Assembly: GCF_003261175.1 (NCBI RefSeq)
Contig: NZ_QLNP01000017.1
Coordinates: 62,001 to 126,000 of the forward strand
DNA from: Arthrobacter globiformis
GTDB lineage: Bacteria > Actinomycetota > Actinomycetes > Actinomycetales > Micrococcaceae
DNA: 64,000 nt
Direction: 5' to 3'
The notes under the pieces were generated by a model. The model was not told where the DNA came from and did not search any database. It worked only from the letters and a program-made list of their open reading frames with translations. Below are positions 1 through 8,904 of the stretch, piece after piece. The translations under genes and the position numbers were made by a program. The stretch's first letter is position 1. Each line of letters opens with the position of its first letter.

Positions 1-2
1 AG

Positions 3-1250
3 GCGGGAGCCGCGGTACGGCGCCGGATTGATGCCCTCTGGCGCATCGAGGGGGCACGCATCGTCGCGGCCCTCGCCCGCGCCACCCGCGACGTCGGTTT
101 CGCCGAGGACCTTGCCCAGGAAGCCCTGGCCGAGGCCCTGACCCAATGGCCGGTATCCGGGACGCCGGACAACGCCGCCGCGTGGCTCACCGCCGTCGCC
201 AAGCGCAAGGCCATCGACGCGTGGCGCCGCTCCGAGCGGCTGGAGGAGCGGTACCGGGCCATAGCCCGGGACCTGGAAGACGACGACGGCGTGGCCTGGG
301 TTCCGCTGGAGGACGACGTGCTCAGGCTCGTCTTCACCGCGTGCCACCCTGTCCTCTCCCGGGAGGCCCAGATGGCCCTGACGCTGCGGGTGGTGGGCGG
401 CCTCACCACAGAGGAGATTGCCCGGCTGTTCCTGGTTCCCGTCGCCACCGTGCAGCAGCGCATAGTGCGGGCCAAGAAAACGCTGGCGGCGGCCCGGGTG
501 CCTTTCGAGGTTCCCGAGCCGAACGAGTGGGGCGCCAGGTTGGGAGCGGTCCTCGGCGTCGTCTATCTGATGTTCACGGAAGGCTACGCCGCCACCTCGG
601 GGGATGCGTGGATCAGGCCCGGCCTGGCCCACGAGGCCCTGCGGATCGGGCGCATCCTGGCCGGGCTGGTTCCCCGCGAACCCGAGGCCCACGGGCTCGT
701 GGCATTGATGGAGTTCCAGGCGTCCCGCTTCCCTGCCCGCACCACTCCCGACGGGTCTCCGGTCCTGCTGGCGGACCAGGACCGGACGCGGTGGGACCGG
801 GCGCAGATCGGCCGGGGCCGTGCCGCCCTGCGCCGCTGCGACGCGCTAGGCCGGGGCCGCGGCAACTATGCGCTGCAGGCCGCCATTGCCGAATGCCACT
901 CGATGGCGCCCAGCGTGGACGACACTGACTGGCAGCGCATCGTGCTGCTTTATGAGGCGCTGGGCAGGATCGCGCCCAGCCCCGTGGTGGAACTGAACAG
1001 GGCCGTGGCGGTTTCCATGGCCACCGGACCGGCGGCCGCGCTGGCTATCGTGGACGCCCTTGCCTCCGGAGGCGCGCTGCGGGGAACGCACCTGCTGCCC
1101 AGTGTCCGCGGGGAACTGCTGGTCCGGCTCGGGCGGAGCGAAGAGGCGCGTTCCGAGTTCATTGCGGCGGCCGGCCTGGCCAGGAACCAGCGCACGCGGG
1201 AGCTTCTGGAGGAGCGCGCTGGCGGCATATTGCCGGCGCCCGACAGCTGA
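3..1250 (+). CDS. ECF sigma factor with C-terminal extension (5' end outside window)
   Basis: The reading frame is open from the left edge, so the start codon lies upstream of the window. The visible part opens with a sigma-70 region 2 (LWRIEGARIVAALAR, then DLAQEALAEAL and AWLTAVAKRKAIDAWRR). Region 4 follows, with the helix-turn-helix GGLTTEEIARLFLVPVATV. About 200 further residues form an alpha-helical tail (FTEGYAATSG, ELNRAVAVSMA) typical of the ECF42/SigJ-like group with a TPR-like or DUF6596 tail. Such sigma factors usually sit beside a DGPF/YCII-domain protein, which would be just upstream and cannot be seen. They direct RNA polymerase to a small regulon, and the tail is thought to control activity without an anti-sigma factor. 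The family is clear; the target genes are unknown. Confidence 0.88.
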   Translation, partial: AGAAVRRRIDALWRIEGARIVAALARATRDVGFAEDLAQEALAEALTQWPVSGTPDNAAAWLTAVAKRKAIDAWRRSERLEERYRAIARDLEDDDGVAWVPLEDDVLRLVFTACHPVLSREAQMALTLRVVGGLTTEEIARLFLVPVATVQQRIVRAKKTLAAARVPFEVPEPNEWGARLGAVLGVVYLMFTEGYAATSGDAWIRPGLAHEALRIGRILAGLVPREPEAHGLVALMEFQASRFPARTTPDGSPVLLADQDRTRWDRAQIGRGRAALRRCDALGRGRGNYALQAAIAECHSMAPSVDDTDWQRIVLLYEALGRIAPSPVVELNRAVAVSMATGPAAALAIVDALASGGALRGTHLLPSVRGELLVRLGRSEEARSEFIAAAGLARNQRTRELLEERAGGILPAPDS

Positions 1251-1294
1251 CCGGCACCGGGCAGCCATCTGGCACCCATCCGGCTCAGTCCGGT

Positions 1295-1849
1295 TCAGCC
1301 GGTGAAGGTGATGTCCTTGGTCTCTTCGACGGCGGCGGTCCGCCCCGGCCCTTGGTGGTATTTCCAGTAGAGGTTCGTGAAGGCAATGACCTGGTCCGGC
1401 GGCGGGGCGCCCCATTCGGTCAGGTCCTCCGTGGTGTGGGCGTCGCTGACCAGCGTCACGTCGTAGCCGCGGACGAACGCCCCGTGGATGGTGGACCTGA
1501 TGCATTCGTCCGTCTGGGCTCCGGCGATCATCAGCCGCCCCACGGCCGCTGCGGCCAGCATCTGTTCCAGATCGGTGTCATCGAAGGCGTCGCTGAATGA
1601 CTTGTGCACCACCGGTTCCTGGTCGCGGCGCCCAAGTTCGGGCACATACTCCCAGGCCTCGCTGCCCTTCTCCAGCCGGTCATCGGAATGCTGGACCCAG
1701 ACCACCGGGACCCCGGCTTCGCGCGCCCTGTCCACCAGTGCGGCGATGTTGGAGACCACGGCGTCACGCTGGTGCGCTTCGGCCACCACCCCTTTCTGCA
1801 TATCCAGCACCACCAGGGCGGTGTTTGGCCGGTCCGGCAGTGTGGTCAT
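1295..1849 (-). CDS. Isochorismatase-family cysteine hydrolase
   Basis: This 184-residue protein matches the isochorismatase/nicotinamidase fold in length and order. The expected catalytic triad is visible: Asp16 in LVVLDMQKG, Lys83 in VVHKSFSDAF and Cys116 in GAQTDECIRST, with the cis-peptide region GAQTD just before the cysteine. Such enzymes hydrolyse amides or vinyl ethers; the substrate here cannot be read from the sequence. The frame stays open far upstream of the chosen ATG (1847-1849), but the upstream residues are unlike the family and overlap the adenylate kinase gene on the other strand. The start region carries a 20-bp tandem duplication that creates a second, out-of-frame ATG with a better Shine-Dalgarno (see findings). 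It converges with the sigma gene 44 bp away. Confidence 0.85.
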   Translation of the reverse strand: MTTLPDRPNTALVVLDMQKGVVAEAHQRDAVVSNIAALVDRAREAGVPVVWVQHSDDRLEKGSEAWEYVPELGRRDQEPVVHKSFSDAFDDTDLEQMLAAAAVGRLMIAGAQTDECIRSTIHGAFVRGYDVTLVSDAHTTEDLTEWGAPPPDQVIAFTNLYWKYHQGPGRTAAVEETKDITFTG

Positions 1850-1880
1850 GAGGGTCTCAACGTGGTCATGAGGGTCTCCT
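1841..1880 (-). repeat. 20-bp tandem duplication across a start codon
   Basis: Two adjacent 20-bp units (1841-1860 and 1861-1880) differ at only a few edge bases. Each carries GAGACCCTCATGACCAC on the minus strand. The upstream unit is preceded by AAGGAGACC, a good ribosome-binding site. Its ATG (1867-1869) opens a seven-codon frame that ends in a TGA overlapping the ATG of the hydrolase gene. The true start therefore has a weaker site and may be translated by coupling. Confidence 0.8.
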
Positions 1881-2041
1881 TGCCCGGTGGCTGGTGGGTC
1901 CCAGCCTAGGAGCCGCCGCCACCGTTGGAAACACCCGGCCGTTGTGAACACCCCGGCACATGAGCACCCACCCATTGCAGGCCGAGCGGGCGGGCGGAAG
2001 AATGGCCCTAGCGTGCTTTCTCGGCAGATCGGACCAAAATC

Positions 2042-2623
2042 ATGACCCGCATCCTGCTCATCGGCCCGCCCGGCTCGGGCAAGGGCACCCAGGCGCACCG
2101 GCTCAGCGGACAGCTGCACATCCCGGAGATATCCACGGGGGACATGTTCCGCAGCCGCTTGGCCGACGGGTCGCCGCTGGGCCGGGAAATCAAGGAATTC
2201 CTCGACGCCGGCAACCTCGTCCCGGACAATCTCACCACTGCCATGCTGCGGGACCGGCTGCAGGAACGGGACGCGAGGAACGGATTCCTCCTGGACGGCT
2301 ACCCCCGCACCGTGAGCCAGATGGACGACCTCGACGGCATCCTGGACGCCACCGGGAACAGGCTCGATGCCGTGGTGGAAATTACCGCCGACGACGACGA
2401 GATCGTCCGGCGGCTGCTGCTCCGCTCCGATGCCGAGGGGCGGAGCGATGACACCGAAGACGTCATCCGCCACCGGCTGGAGCTGTACCGGCAGGAAACG
2501 GAACCCGTCATCGCCCGCTACGGCCGTCGTAACCTGCTGGTCAGCGTCGACGGCACGGCGGACATCGACGCGGTCACTGTGAGCGCACTGCAGGGCATCG
2601 AAGCCGTCAGGGCGCAGCCCTGA
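2042..2623 (+). CDS. adk: Adenylate kinase, short form
   Basis: The 193-residue protein is an adenylate kinase-type nucleoside monophosphate kinase, which catalyses reversible phosphate transfer between ATP and AMP in the cytosol. The P-loop GPPGSGKGTQ is at residues 8-17. The AMP-binding region follows (ISTGDMFRSRL), then the conserved FLLDGYPRTVSQ. Where long adenylate kinases carry a zinc-binding LID, this one has only a short bridge (LLRSDAEGRSDDTEDVIRHRL), so it is the short form. In related genomes the housekeeping adk lies in the ribosomal-protein cluster beside secY. This copy stands alone, so it may be a paralogue. The ATG lacks a strong ribosome-binding site. Confidence 0.85.
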   Translation: MTRILLIGPPGSGKGTQAHRLSGQLHIPEISTGDMFRSRLADGSPLGREIKEFLDAGNLVPDNLTTAMLRDRLQERDARNGFLLDGYPRTVSQMDDLDGILDATGNRLDAVVEITADDDEIVRRLLLRSDAEGRSDDTEDVIRHRLELYRQETEPVIARYGRRNLLVSVDGTADIDAVTVSALQGIEAVRAQP

Positions 2624-2653
2624 ACACCACGGCCATCCTGAACACCGCGGTGT

Positions 2654-3322
2654 TCACCCCGTTTTCCACACATACCTCCGCTCGGGGCGTCCGACGCCGT
2701 ATTTGAGTGTCACGTCCACCAGCCCCTCGTCGTTGAGGTACTCCAGATAGCGGCGAGCGCTGACGCGCGACGTCCCCACCTGCACAGCCAGTTCGGCGGC
2801 CGACACGTCGGCGCCGCCGGCGCGCAGCGCCTTCTCGACCACCTGGAGCGTCTCGGCGCTGCAACCCTTCGGCAGCGGCCGGTCCGCGCGTTCCAGCCCA
2901 AACACGCGGTTGACGTCCGACTGTTCTGCCACGTCCTTGGACGAGTCGAGGCTCTGGTACGTGGTGCGGTAGTGCTGCAGCCGCTCCTGCAGGTCGGTCT
3001 GCGAAAACGGCTTGATCAAATAGTGCACGATCCCGCCGCGGAGCGCCTTCCGCACCGTCTCCACCTCGCGTGCAGCGCTGATCACCAGCACGTCCAGCTC
3101 GGGCGCCACGTCACGCAGCTGGTGCATCAGGTCCAGGCCGTTGACGTCGGGCAAATGGATGTCCAGCAGCACCAGGTCCGGCTGCAGCCGTGCGGTCTCC
3201 AGCACCGCCTGCGCGCCCGTGTGCGCGACGCCGACGACGGCGTACCCCGGTGTACGCTGGATAAAGCCGGCGTGGACTTTGGCCACCATGAAGTCGTCGT
3301 CGACGATAAGTACCTTGATCAA
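2654..3322 (-). CDS. Response regulator, CitB/DcuR family
   Basis: This 222-residue two-domain regulator is the cytoplasmic partner of the kinase encoded just upstream on the same strand, with a 12-bp gap. Residues 1-120 are a receiver domain: the acidic pocket is VDDD near residue 8, the phosphoacceptor is Asp54 in LVLLDIHLPDVNG, and the conserved lysine is in YLIKPF. The C-terminal part holds a winged or helix-turn-helix region (AAELAVQVGTSRVSARRYLEYL), as in CitB, DcuR and DpiA. These regulators respond to di- or tricarboxylates and typically activate a cognate transporter. The divergent tctCBA operon at 5.2 kb is the obvious target. Confidence 0.9.
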   Translation of the reverse strand: MIKVLIVDDDFMVAKVHAGFIQRTPGYAVVGVAHTGAQAVLETARLQPDLVLLDIHLPDVNGLDLMHQLRDVAPELDVLVISAAREVETVRKALRGGIVHYLIKPFSQTDLQERLQHYRTTYQSLDSSKDVAEQSDVNRVFGLERADRPLPKGCSAETLQVVEKALRAGGADVSAAELAVQVGTSRVSARRYLEYLNDEGLVDVTLKYGVGRPERRYVWKTG

Positions 3323-3334
3323 GGCCGCTCCTCC

Positions 3335-4927
3335 CTAAGCATCAGCAGTTTTGCGCATCAGCAGTGCCGTGAACACCGCGCCGTGGTCGTTCCGCACCGC
3401 GAGCCGGCCGCCGCGCCGCTGGCAGACCACCCTGGCGAGCGCCAGGCCGTAGCCGCGGCCGCCGTCGGGTGAATTTTTGGTACTGAACCCCTGCCGGAAA
3501 ATGTCGTCCATGACCTCCACCGGGACCCCCGGACCCGAGTCCCGCACCTCAACCCGCACGCCGCCGTCGTTCTCTTCGATATGTACCTCGACCTTTGCTT
3601 CGGAGGTGTTGGTGACGGCGTCGAGCGCGTTGTCCACCAGGTTGCCCACCACTGTGGTCAGGTCGCGGGACATTTCCTCATCCACCTTGCCCAGCCGGGA
3701 CTCCTCGGCGAGCTGCAGGGAAACGCCGCGCTCCGCGGCAAGGCTGGACTTGGCGATGAACAGCGCGGCGAGGGCCGGGTCCTCGATCCTGCTGGTCACG
3801 TCGTCGTTCAGGCGCGTCCGGTTCGACGTCGTGCCGTTGACGAACTGGACGACGGCGTCATACTCGCCGATCTGGATCAGGCCGGAGATGGTGTGCAGCT
3901 GGTTGGCGAACTCGTGCGCCTGTGCCCGGAGGGTGTCGGTGGCCGTTCGCGTCGTGCCCAGCTCGCGTTCCAGCGAAGCCAGCTCGGTCCGGTCGCGGAG
4001 GGTGGTGACGGAGCCGATCACGCGCCCGTGCGAGCGCATGGGCATCCGGTTCAAGACCACCAGCTTCTCCCCCACGAGGACCAGCCGGTCCGGGCCGGGC
4101 TGGTCCTGGGTGAGGACCTCGCGCAGAGCAGGCGGCACCTCCAGGGCGGCCAGGTTCTTCCCGACACAGTCGTGCGGCAGATTCAGCAGGCTCCGCGCGC
4201 TGTCGTTGACCACTGTGATCCGCTGCTGGGGGTCCAGCGCCACCACGCCTTCCTTGAGCCCGTGCAGCATCGCCTCCCGGTTCTCCACGAGGCCGGTGAT
4301 CTCGTCCGGCTCCATGCCCAGCGTCTGCCGTTTGACGCGGCGCGCCAGCAGGAACGAGCCGGCCACGCCCAGGACACTGGCCACGCCCAGATAGGTCAGC
4401 AGGTTGGGGACGGCGTCGCCCAGCCGCTCCAGCACCGAGGGGTAGCTCCTGCCGACGACGGCGATCCCCACCATTTTGCCGGCATCGTCCAGCACCGGCA
4501 CGTGGGCCACTACGGCCTCCTCTGCCCCGGTTCCGACCACCCCGGTCCACGCCCGCCCGGACATCACCGCACTGTCGCCGAGTTCCAGCTGGTGGCCCAC
4601 CAGAGACGGGTCCGACGACGTCACCATCGTCCGGTCGGACCGGGCCAGCGCAACCTGGGAGGACCCCGAAATCGTGCGCACCGCCTCGGACACTGAGGGA
4701 AGCACCGATCCGCTTTGCGGCTGGGCATCCGGCAGGAGGCTTCGCACCGCGGGGGTGGCAGCCAGCGTCTCCGCGGCAGAGAGCGCGCGCCGGCCCTCGA
4801 CCCGTTCAAAAGCTGCCGCCGACTGGGCCAGCGAAATCGCCACCACTGCCACCAGCACGGCCAGCACAATCAGGAGCTGCAGCCGAAGATACTGTCCCGC
4901 AAGGGACATTCCTCGCCGTCGAGTCAT
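3335..4927 (-). CDS. Sensor histidine kinase, CitA/DcuS family
   Basis: The 530-residue membrane sensor has a first transmembrane helix at about residues 17-40, a periplasmic PAS-like sensor up to about 173, and a second helix at about 174-196. A cytoplasmic PAS domain (about 215-310) is followed by the kinase core. The phosphoacceptor is His338 in the CitA-type motif AQAHEFANQLHTISGL. The ATP-binding N box (LVDNALDA) and G boxes (DSGPGVP, GRGYGLALARVV) are present. The family senses citrate, fumarate or similar carboxylates outside the cell. Because it sits opposite a tripartite tricarboxylate transporter, it probably induces that transporter in response to its substrate. Confidence 0.92.
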   Translation of the reverse strand: MTRRRGMSLAGQYLRLQLLIVLAVLVAVVAISLAQSAAAFERVEGRRALSAAETLAATPAVRSLLPDAQPQSGSVLPSVSEAVRTISGSSQVALARSDRTMVTSSDPSLVGHQLELGDSAVMSGRAWTGVVGTGAEEAVVAHVPVLDDAGKMVGIAVVGRSYPSVLERLGDAVPNLLTYLGVASVLGVAGSFLLARRVKRQTLGMEPDEITGLVENREAMLHGLKEGVVALDPQQRITVVNDSARSLLNLPHDCVGKNLAALEVPPALREVLTQDQPGPDRLVLVGEKLVVLNRMPMRSHGRVIGSVTTLRDRTELASLERELGTTRTATDTLRAQAHEFANQLHTISGLIQIGEYDAVVQFVNGTTSNRTRLNDDVTSRIEDPALAALFIAKSSLAAERGVSLQLAEESRLGKVDEEMSRDLTTVVGNLVDNALDAVTNTSEAKVEVHIEENDGGVRVEVRDSGPGVPVEVMDDIFRQGFSTKNSPDGGRGYGLALARVVCQRRGGRLAVRNDHGAVFTALLMRKTADA

Positions 4928-5189
4928 GTGCTGCTGTTCTTCCTGTGGGTCTGCGGGTGAGGGTGAGCTATACGGGACACGCTACCGGACTTTGGGCGCT
5001 GCGTTCCGCGGAGTCCGCAGCGCCTGAAACCCCCTACAGGACGCCTCGGCCGGCAACCTCGTTGGGAGCCGGAAACGTGAACGAAATGAACTTAACTTTC
5101 TCTGCTTACACAAGCGTGAGCCCCGTCACGTTCGGGCCTAGCATCGGAAGCACCCGATCAAACGGATCAAAAACGAGAAGAGGAACAAC

Positions 5190-6200
5190 ATGCGCGGAAT
5201 GAGCGCACTGCGCGTGGCCGCAGTAGCCGCAGGCATCGCCCTGATGGCGTCCGGCTGCGGAGCTACCGGCAAGACTGCCGCCGGCCCCTCCACGAGCGGA
5301 GCAAGCACCGCACCCCTTGCCGGGCTCCGCATCATGGTGCCGAACACGCCCGGCGGCGGCTACGACACCACGGCGCGCGCCGCGGCGAAGGTTCTCGAGG
5401 ACGAGAAGCTTGCCACCAACCCCGAGGTCTTCAACCTGGCCGGCGCCGGCGGCACCGTTGGCCTGGCCCGCATCGTCAACGAAAAGGGCAACGGCGACCT
5501 CGCCATGCTCATGGGCCTTGGCGTCGTCGGCGCCAGCTACACCAACAAGTCCCAGTCGAAGCTGACCGACACCACCCCCGTGGCCCGGCTCATCGAAGAG
5601 CCCGGCGCCATCATGGTGTCCAAGGACTCGCCGTACAAGACCATCGACGACCTGGTGACGGCGTGGAAGAAGGACCCGTCCAAGATCAGCGTCGGCGGCG
5701 GTTCCTCAGCCGGCGGCCCGGACCACCTCCTGCCGATGCAGCTCGCCGGTGCCGTGGGCATCGATGCCAAGAAGGTTAACTTCGTTTCCTACGATGGCGG
5801 TGGCGACCTTCTTCCGGCAATCATCGGCAACAAGCTGGGCTTCGCGGCTTCCGGCGCCGGTGAATACATCCAGCAGATCAAGGCCGGCGATATCCGGGTC
5901 CTGGCAACCAGTGGCGAGAACCGGCTTGAGGGAGTGGACGCCCCAACGCTCAAGGAATCCAAGATCGACCTGGTCTTCACCAACTGGCGCGGCATCGTGG
6001 CCCCTCCCGGCATTAGCGACGCCGACCGCGACGCCCTGATCGCAACCCTGGAGAAGATGCATGAATCGGCATCCTGGAAGGAGACGCTGAAGACGCGCGG
6101 CTGGACCGACGCCTTCATCACGGGTGACGAATTCAAGTCCTTCCTCACCGACCAGGACAAGCGCGTTGCCGACGTCCTGACGAAGCTCGGCCTGGCGTGA
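5190..6200 (+). CDS. tctC: Tripartite tricarboxylate transporter, substrate-binding lipoprotein
   Basis: This 336-residue extracytoplasmic binding protein begins with a lipoprotein signal peptide ending in the lipobox LMASGC near residue 25, so it should be anchored to the outer face of the membrane. The mature part is a TctC/Bug fold: the opening IMVPNTPGGGYDTTARAAAK and the segment VGGGSSAGGPDHLL are characteristic of ligand-binding loops. It captures a carboxylate such as citrate or tartrate and passes it to TctAB. A Shine-Dalgarno AAGAGGAAC precedes the ATG. Its stop overlaps the tctB GTG by 4 bp. The 262-bp gap to the divergent kinase gene must hold both promoters. Confidence 0.93.
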   Translation: MRGMSALRVAAVAAGIALMASGCGATGKTAAGPSTSGASTAPLAGLRIMVPNTPGGGYDTTARAAAKVLEDEKLATNPEVFNLAGAGGTVGLARIVNEKGNGDLAMLMGLGVVGASYTNKSQSKLTDTTPVARLIEEPGAIMVSKDSPYKTIDDLVTAWKKDPSKISVGGGSSAGGPDHLLPMQLAGAVGIDAKKVNFVSYDGGGDLLPAIIGNKLGFAASGAGEYIQQIKAGDIRVLATSGENRLEGVDAPTLKESKIDLVFTNWRGIVAPPGISDADRDALIATLEKMHESASWKETLKTRGWTDAFITGDEFKSFLTDQDKRVADVLTKLGLA

Positions 6201-6700
6201 CCTCCTTGGCCTCCCGCCTCAAAGGCCGCTCCGAGCTGGGCGTCGCAGCCCTGCTCGGGGCGGTCGGCGCCCTGGTCCTCTTTGACGCAGCGCGCCTGGT
6301 TGTGCCGTACTCCCAGTCGGATCCGGTGGGCCCCAAGGCCCTGCCGATGATCGTGGGAGGACTCCTGCTCATCTGCGCCGTGCTGCTGGCAGTGAACGTT
6401 CTCCGGGGCGGACGCGGTGAGGCCGAGGCCGGCGAGGACGTCGACCTGACCCACCCGGCCGACTGGAAGACCGTCCTGCCTCTGGCCGGCGCCTTCATCG
6501 CCAACATCCTGCTGATCGACTGGGCCGGCTGGGTCATCTCCGGAACGGTGCTCTTCTGGGGCAGCGTTTGGGCGCTCGGAAGCCGCCACTATGTCCGCGA
6601 CGGACTGATCTCCCTGGCTCTGGCGCTCCTGACCTTCTACGGCTTCTACCTCGGCCTGGGCATTGCCCTTCCCGCCGGGCTCCTTGAAGGGATTCTCTAG
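6197..6700 (+). CDS. tctB: Tripartite tricarboxylate transporter, small membrane subunit
   Basis: The 167-residue protein has four predicted transmembrane segments, at about residues 15-33, 47-66, 95-118 and 133-155, the usual TctB plan. It starts with GTG inside the end of tctC (a 4-bp overlap) and is followed immediately by tctA, so the three subunits are surely co-translated. TctB is the small membrane subunit that pairs with TctA. Sequence conservation in TctB is always weak, so position and topology are the main evidence. Confidence 0.9.
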   Translation: MTSLASRLKGRSELGVAALLGAVGALVLFDAARLVVPYSQSDPVGPKALPMIVGGLLLICAVLLAVNVLRGGRGEAEAGEDVDLTHPADWKTVLPLAGAFIANILLIDWAGWVISGTVLFWGSVWALGSRHYVRDGLISLALALLTFYGFYLGLGIALPAGLLEGIL

Positions 6701-8422
6701 ATGGACGTCCTGTCCTCACTCATGGACGGGTTCGCGACCGCGCTGACCCCCATGAACCTCCTGTACGCCCTGATCGGCGTCATCCTGGGCACCGCCGTCG
6801 GCGTCCTGCCCGGGATCGGCCCGGCCATGACCGTGGCACTGCTGCTCCCGGTAGCCACCGTCCTTGAACCGACCAGCGCTTTCATTATGTTTGCCGGCAT
6901 CTACTACGGCGGCATGTTCGGCGGTTCCACCACCTCGATCCTGCTCAACACCCCCGGTGAATCGTCCTCGGTGATCACCGCCATCGAGGGCAACCTGATG
7001 GCAAAGGCCGGCAAGGCGGCCCAGGCATTGGCCACGGCCGCCATCGGCTCGTTCGTCGCCGGCGCCATCGGCACCTCGCTCCTTGTGGTCTTCGCGCCGA
7101 TCGTGGTGCAGTTCGCCGTGAGCCTTGGCGCCCCAAGCTACTTCGCCATCATGGTCCTGTCCCTGCTCGCCGTCACCGCCGTCCTGGGCTCGTCCAAGCT
7201 GCGCGGCTTCGCGTCCCTCGGACTCGGGCTGGCAATCGGCCTCGTCGGCCTCGACTTCGTCTCCGGCCAGGCCCGCCTCACCTTCGGCCTGCCGCTGCTC
7301 TCCGACGGCCTCGACGTCGTCGTGATCGCCGTGGCGATCTTCGCCGTCGGTGAAGCCCTGTGGGTGGCGGCGCACCTGCGCCGCACCCCGCTGCAGATCA
7401 TCCCGGTCGGCAGGCCGTGGATGGGCAAGCAGGACTGGAAGCGGTCCTGGAAGCCGTGGCTGCGCGGTACTGCCCTCGGTTTCCCCTTCGGCGCGCTGCC
7501 GGCCGGCGGCGCCGAGATCCCCACCTTCCTCTCCTACGTGACCGAGAAACGGCTCTCCAAGCACCCCGAGGAGTTCGGCAAGGGCGCCATCGAAGGCGTC
7601 GCCGGGCCCGAAGCAGCCAACAACGCGGCCGCAGCCGGCACCCTGACCCCGATGCTGGCCCTCGGGCTGCCGACCAACGCCACCGCCGCCGTCATGCTGG
7701 CCGCATTCACCCAGTTCGGCATCCAGCCGGGACCGCTGCTGTTCCAAAACGAGGGTCCGCTGGTGTGGGCGCTGATCGCCAGCCTGTTCATTGGCAACTT
7801 CCTGCTGCTGTTGGTCAACCTCCCCCTGGCCCCGGTCTGGGCGAAACTGCTCCGACTGCCGCGCCCCTACCTGTACGCCGGCATCCTCTTCTTCGCCACG
7901 CTGGGCGCCTACTCGGTGAACCTGCAGGCGTTCGACCTGATGCTCCTGCTGGTCCTGGGCGCCCTCGGCTTCATGATGCGCCGCTACGGGCTGCCCGTCC
8001 TGCCGCTCATCCTCGGCGTAATCCTGGGGCCTCGCCTCGAAAAGCAGCTCCGCCAGGCGCTGCAGCTGAGCGCCGGCGACGTGTCCGGCCTCTGGAACGA
8101 ACCGATCGCCGTCGTGGTCTACATCATCGTGGCACTGGTACTCCTGTGGCCGCTGGCGGCACGGCTCTGGCGCGCCCGGCGTCCCCGGACGGGCGGACTC
8201 GTCGTGGCCGGCGGACCTGCTGTTGACGGACCTGCTGTTGACGGACCCGCCGCCGGACCCGCTGCCGCACCCTTCGCCGAGGCGCCTGCTGTTGAGGGAC
8301 GCCATGTGGAGGGAGGCCCTGTTGACGGATCCGGTGCTGAGGCGCCCGCTGATCGGGGGCCTGATGCAGGCCGCCGCCGCGCCGATGCTACCCATGCCAA
8401 CCACGGACAGGAGAAATCGTGA
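6701..8422 (+). CDS. tctA: Tripartite tricarboxylate transporter, large membrane subunit
   Basis: This 573-residue integral membrane protein forms the translocation channel. The family signature [20 protein letters not shown] is near residue 28, and a second conserved block, [20 protein letters not shown], is near residue 305. About a dozen hydrophobic helices end near residue 490. TctA proteins are usually about 500 residues. The extra 80 or so here are an Ala/Pro/Asp/Gly-rich cytoplasmic tail with repeats such as [11 protein letters not shown], encoded by short direct DNA repeats at about 8215-8400. Transport is expected to be driven by the ion gradient. The stop overlaps the start of the stress-protein gene by 4 bp. 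Confidence 0.93.
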   Translation: MDVLSSLMDGFATALTPMNLLYALIGVILGTAVGVLPGIGPAMTVALLLPVATVLEPTSAFIMFAGIYYGGMFGGSTTSILLNTPGESSSVITAIEGNLMAKAGKAAQALATAAIGSFVAGAIGTSLLVVFAPIVVQFAVSLGAPSYFAIMVLSLLAVTAVLGSSKLRGFASLGLGLAIGLVGLDFVSGQARLTFGLPLLSDGLDVVVIAVAIFAVGEALWVAAHLRRTPLQIIPVGRPWMGKQDWKRSWKPWLRGTALGFPFGALPAGGAEIPTFLSYVTEKRLSKHPEEFGKGAIEGVAGPEAANNAAAAGTLTPMLALGLPTNATAAVMLAAFTQFGIQPGPLLFQNEGPLVWALIASLFIGNFLLLLVNLPLAPVWAKLLRLPRPYLYAGILFFATLGAYSVNLQAFDLMLLLVLGALGFMMRRYGLPVLPLILGVILGPRLEKQLRQALQLSAGDVSGLWNEPIAVVVYIIVALVLLWPLAARLWRARRPRTGGLVVAGGPAVDGPAVDGPAAGPAAAPFAEAPAVEGRHVEGGPVDGSGAEAPADRGPDAGRRRADATHANHGQEKS

Positions 8423-8811
8423 GCATCATTGTCGGCTATATCCCCACGGCCGAGGGCACCGCAGCCCTGGACCGGGCCATCACCGAGGCGCAGAAGAGCC
8501 AGAGCCGGCTGGTCATCATCAACTCCTCCAGGGGAGACGCCATCGTTGACAAGCGCTACGCCCAGGCGGAGGACATCTCCGCATTGACGGAGCGGCTGGA
8601 CCGGGAAGGGATTGAGCATCTGGTCCTGCAGCCGGTGCGCGGCAACGATGCGGCCAATGAGGTGCTGGAGGCGGCGGAGAAGTACCGGGCCGAACTCATT
8701 GTGATCGGCCTCCGGCGCCGCACTCCCGTGGGCAAGCTGATCATGGGCAGTGCTGCGCAGCAGATCCTGCTGGAGGCATCCTGCCCGGTGCTGGCAGTCA
8801 AGGCCAGCTAG
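8419..8811 (+). CDS. Universal stress protein
   Basis: The 130-residue single-domain UspA-fold protein starts with GTG inside the end of tctA, so it is the fourth gene of the transporter operon. The nucleotide-binding signature is visible near the C-terminus ([20 protein letters not shown]), followed by the typical ending [13 protein letters not shown] stress protein co-transcribed with tctCBA is a common arrangement in Arthrobacter and may tune transport to energy status, though that role is inference. A strong terminator follows at about 8843-8882. Confidence 0.9.
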   Translation: MSIIVGYIPTAEGTAALDRAITEAQKSQSRLVIINSSRGDAIVDKRYAQAEDISALTERLDREGIEHLVLQPVRGNDAANEVLEAAEKYRAELIVIGLRRRTPVGKLIMGSAAQQILLEASCPVLAVKAS

Positions 8812-8842
8812 CCCCGTAACCAGGCACCACTCGACTAGCCTC

Positions 8843-8882
8843 AAGAGGTAGGGGCCCGCACCGGCGGGTTCCTGCCTCTTTT
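8843..8882 (+). terminator. Rho-independent terminator after the tct operon
   Basis: An imperfect hairpin with arms of about 18 bases (AAGAGGTAGGGGCCCGC against GGCGGGTTCCTGCCTCTT, 14 of 18 paired plus GU pairs) runs directly into TTTT. It follows the stress-protein stop by about 30 bp and precedes the next gene's ribosome-binding site. Confidence 0.8.
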
Positions 8883-8904
8883 GGTCTTAAGGCAGAAGGA
8901 CAGC

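Noticed and set aside
1295-2473. 392-residue version of the isochorismatase-like protein
   Set aside because: The extra 200 residues lie opposite the adenylate kinase gene and do not resemble the family.
6716-8404. 562-codon antisense frame over tctA
   Set aside because: The composition (His/Gln/Gly/Asp-rich) is typical of antisense frames in this genome, and tctA is unmistakable.
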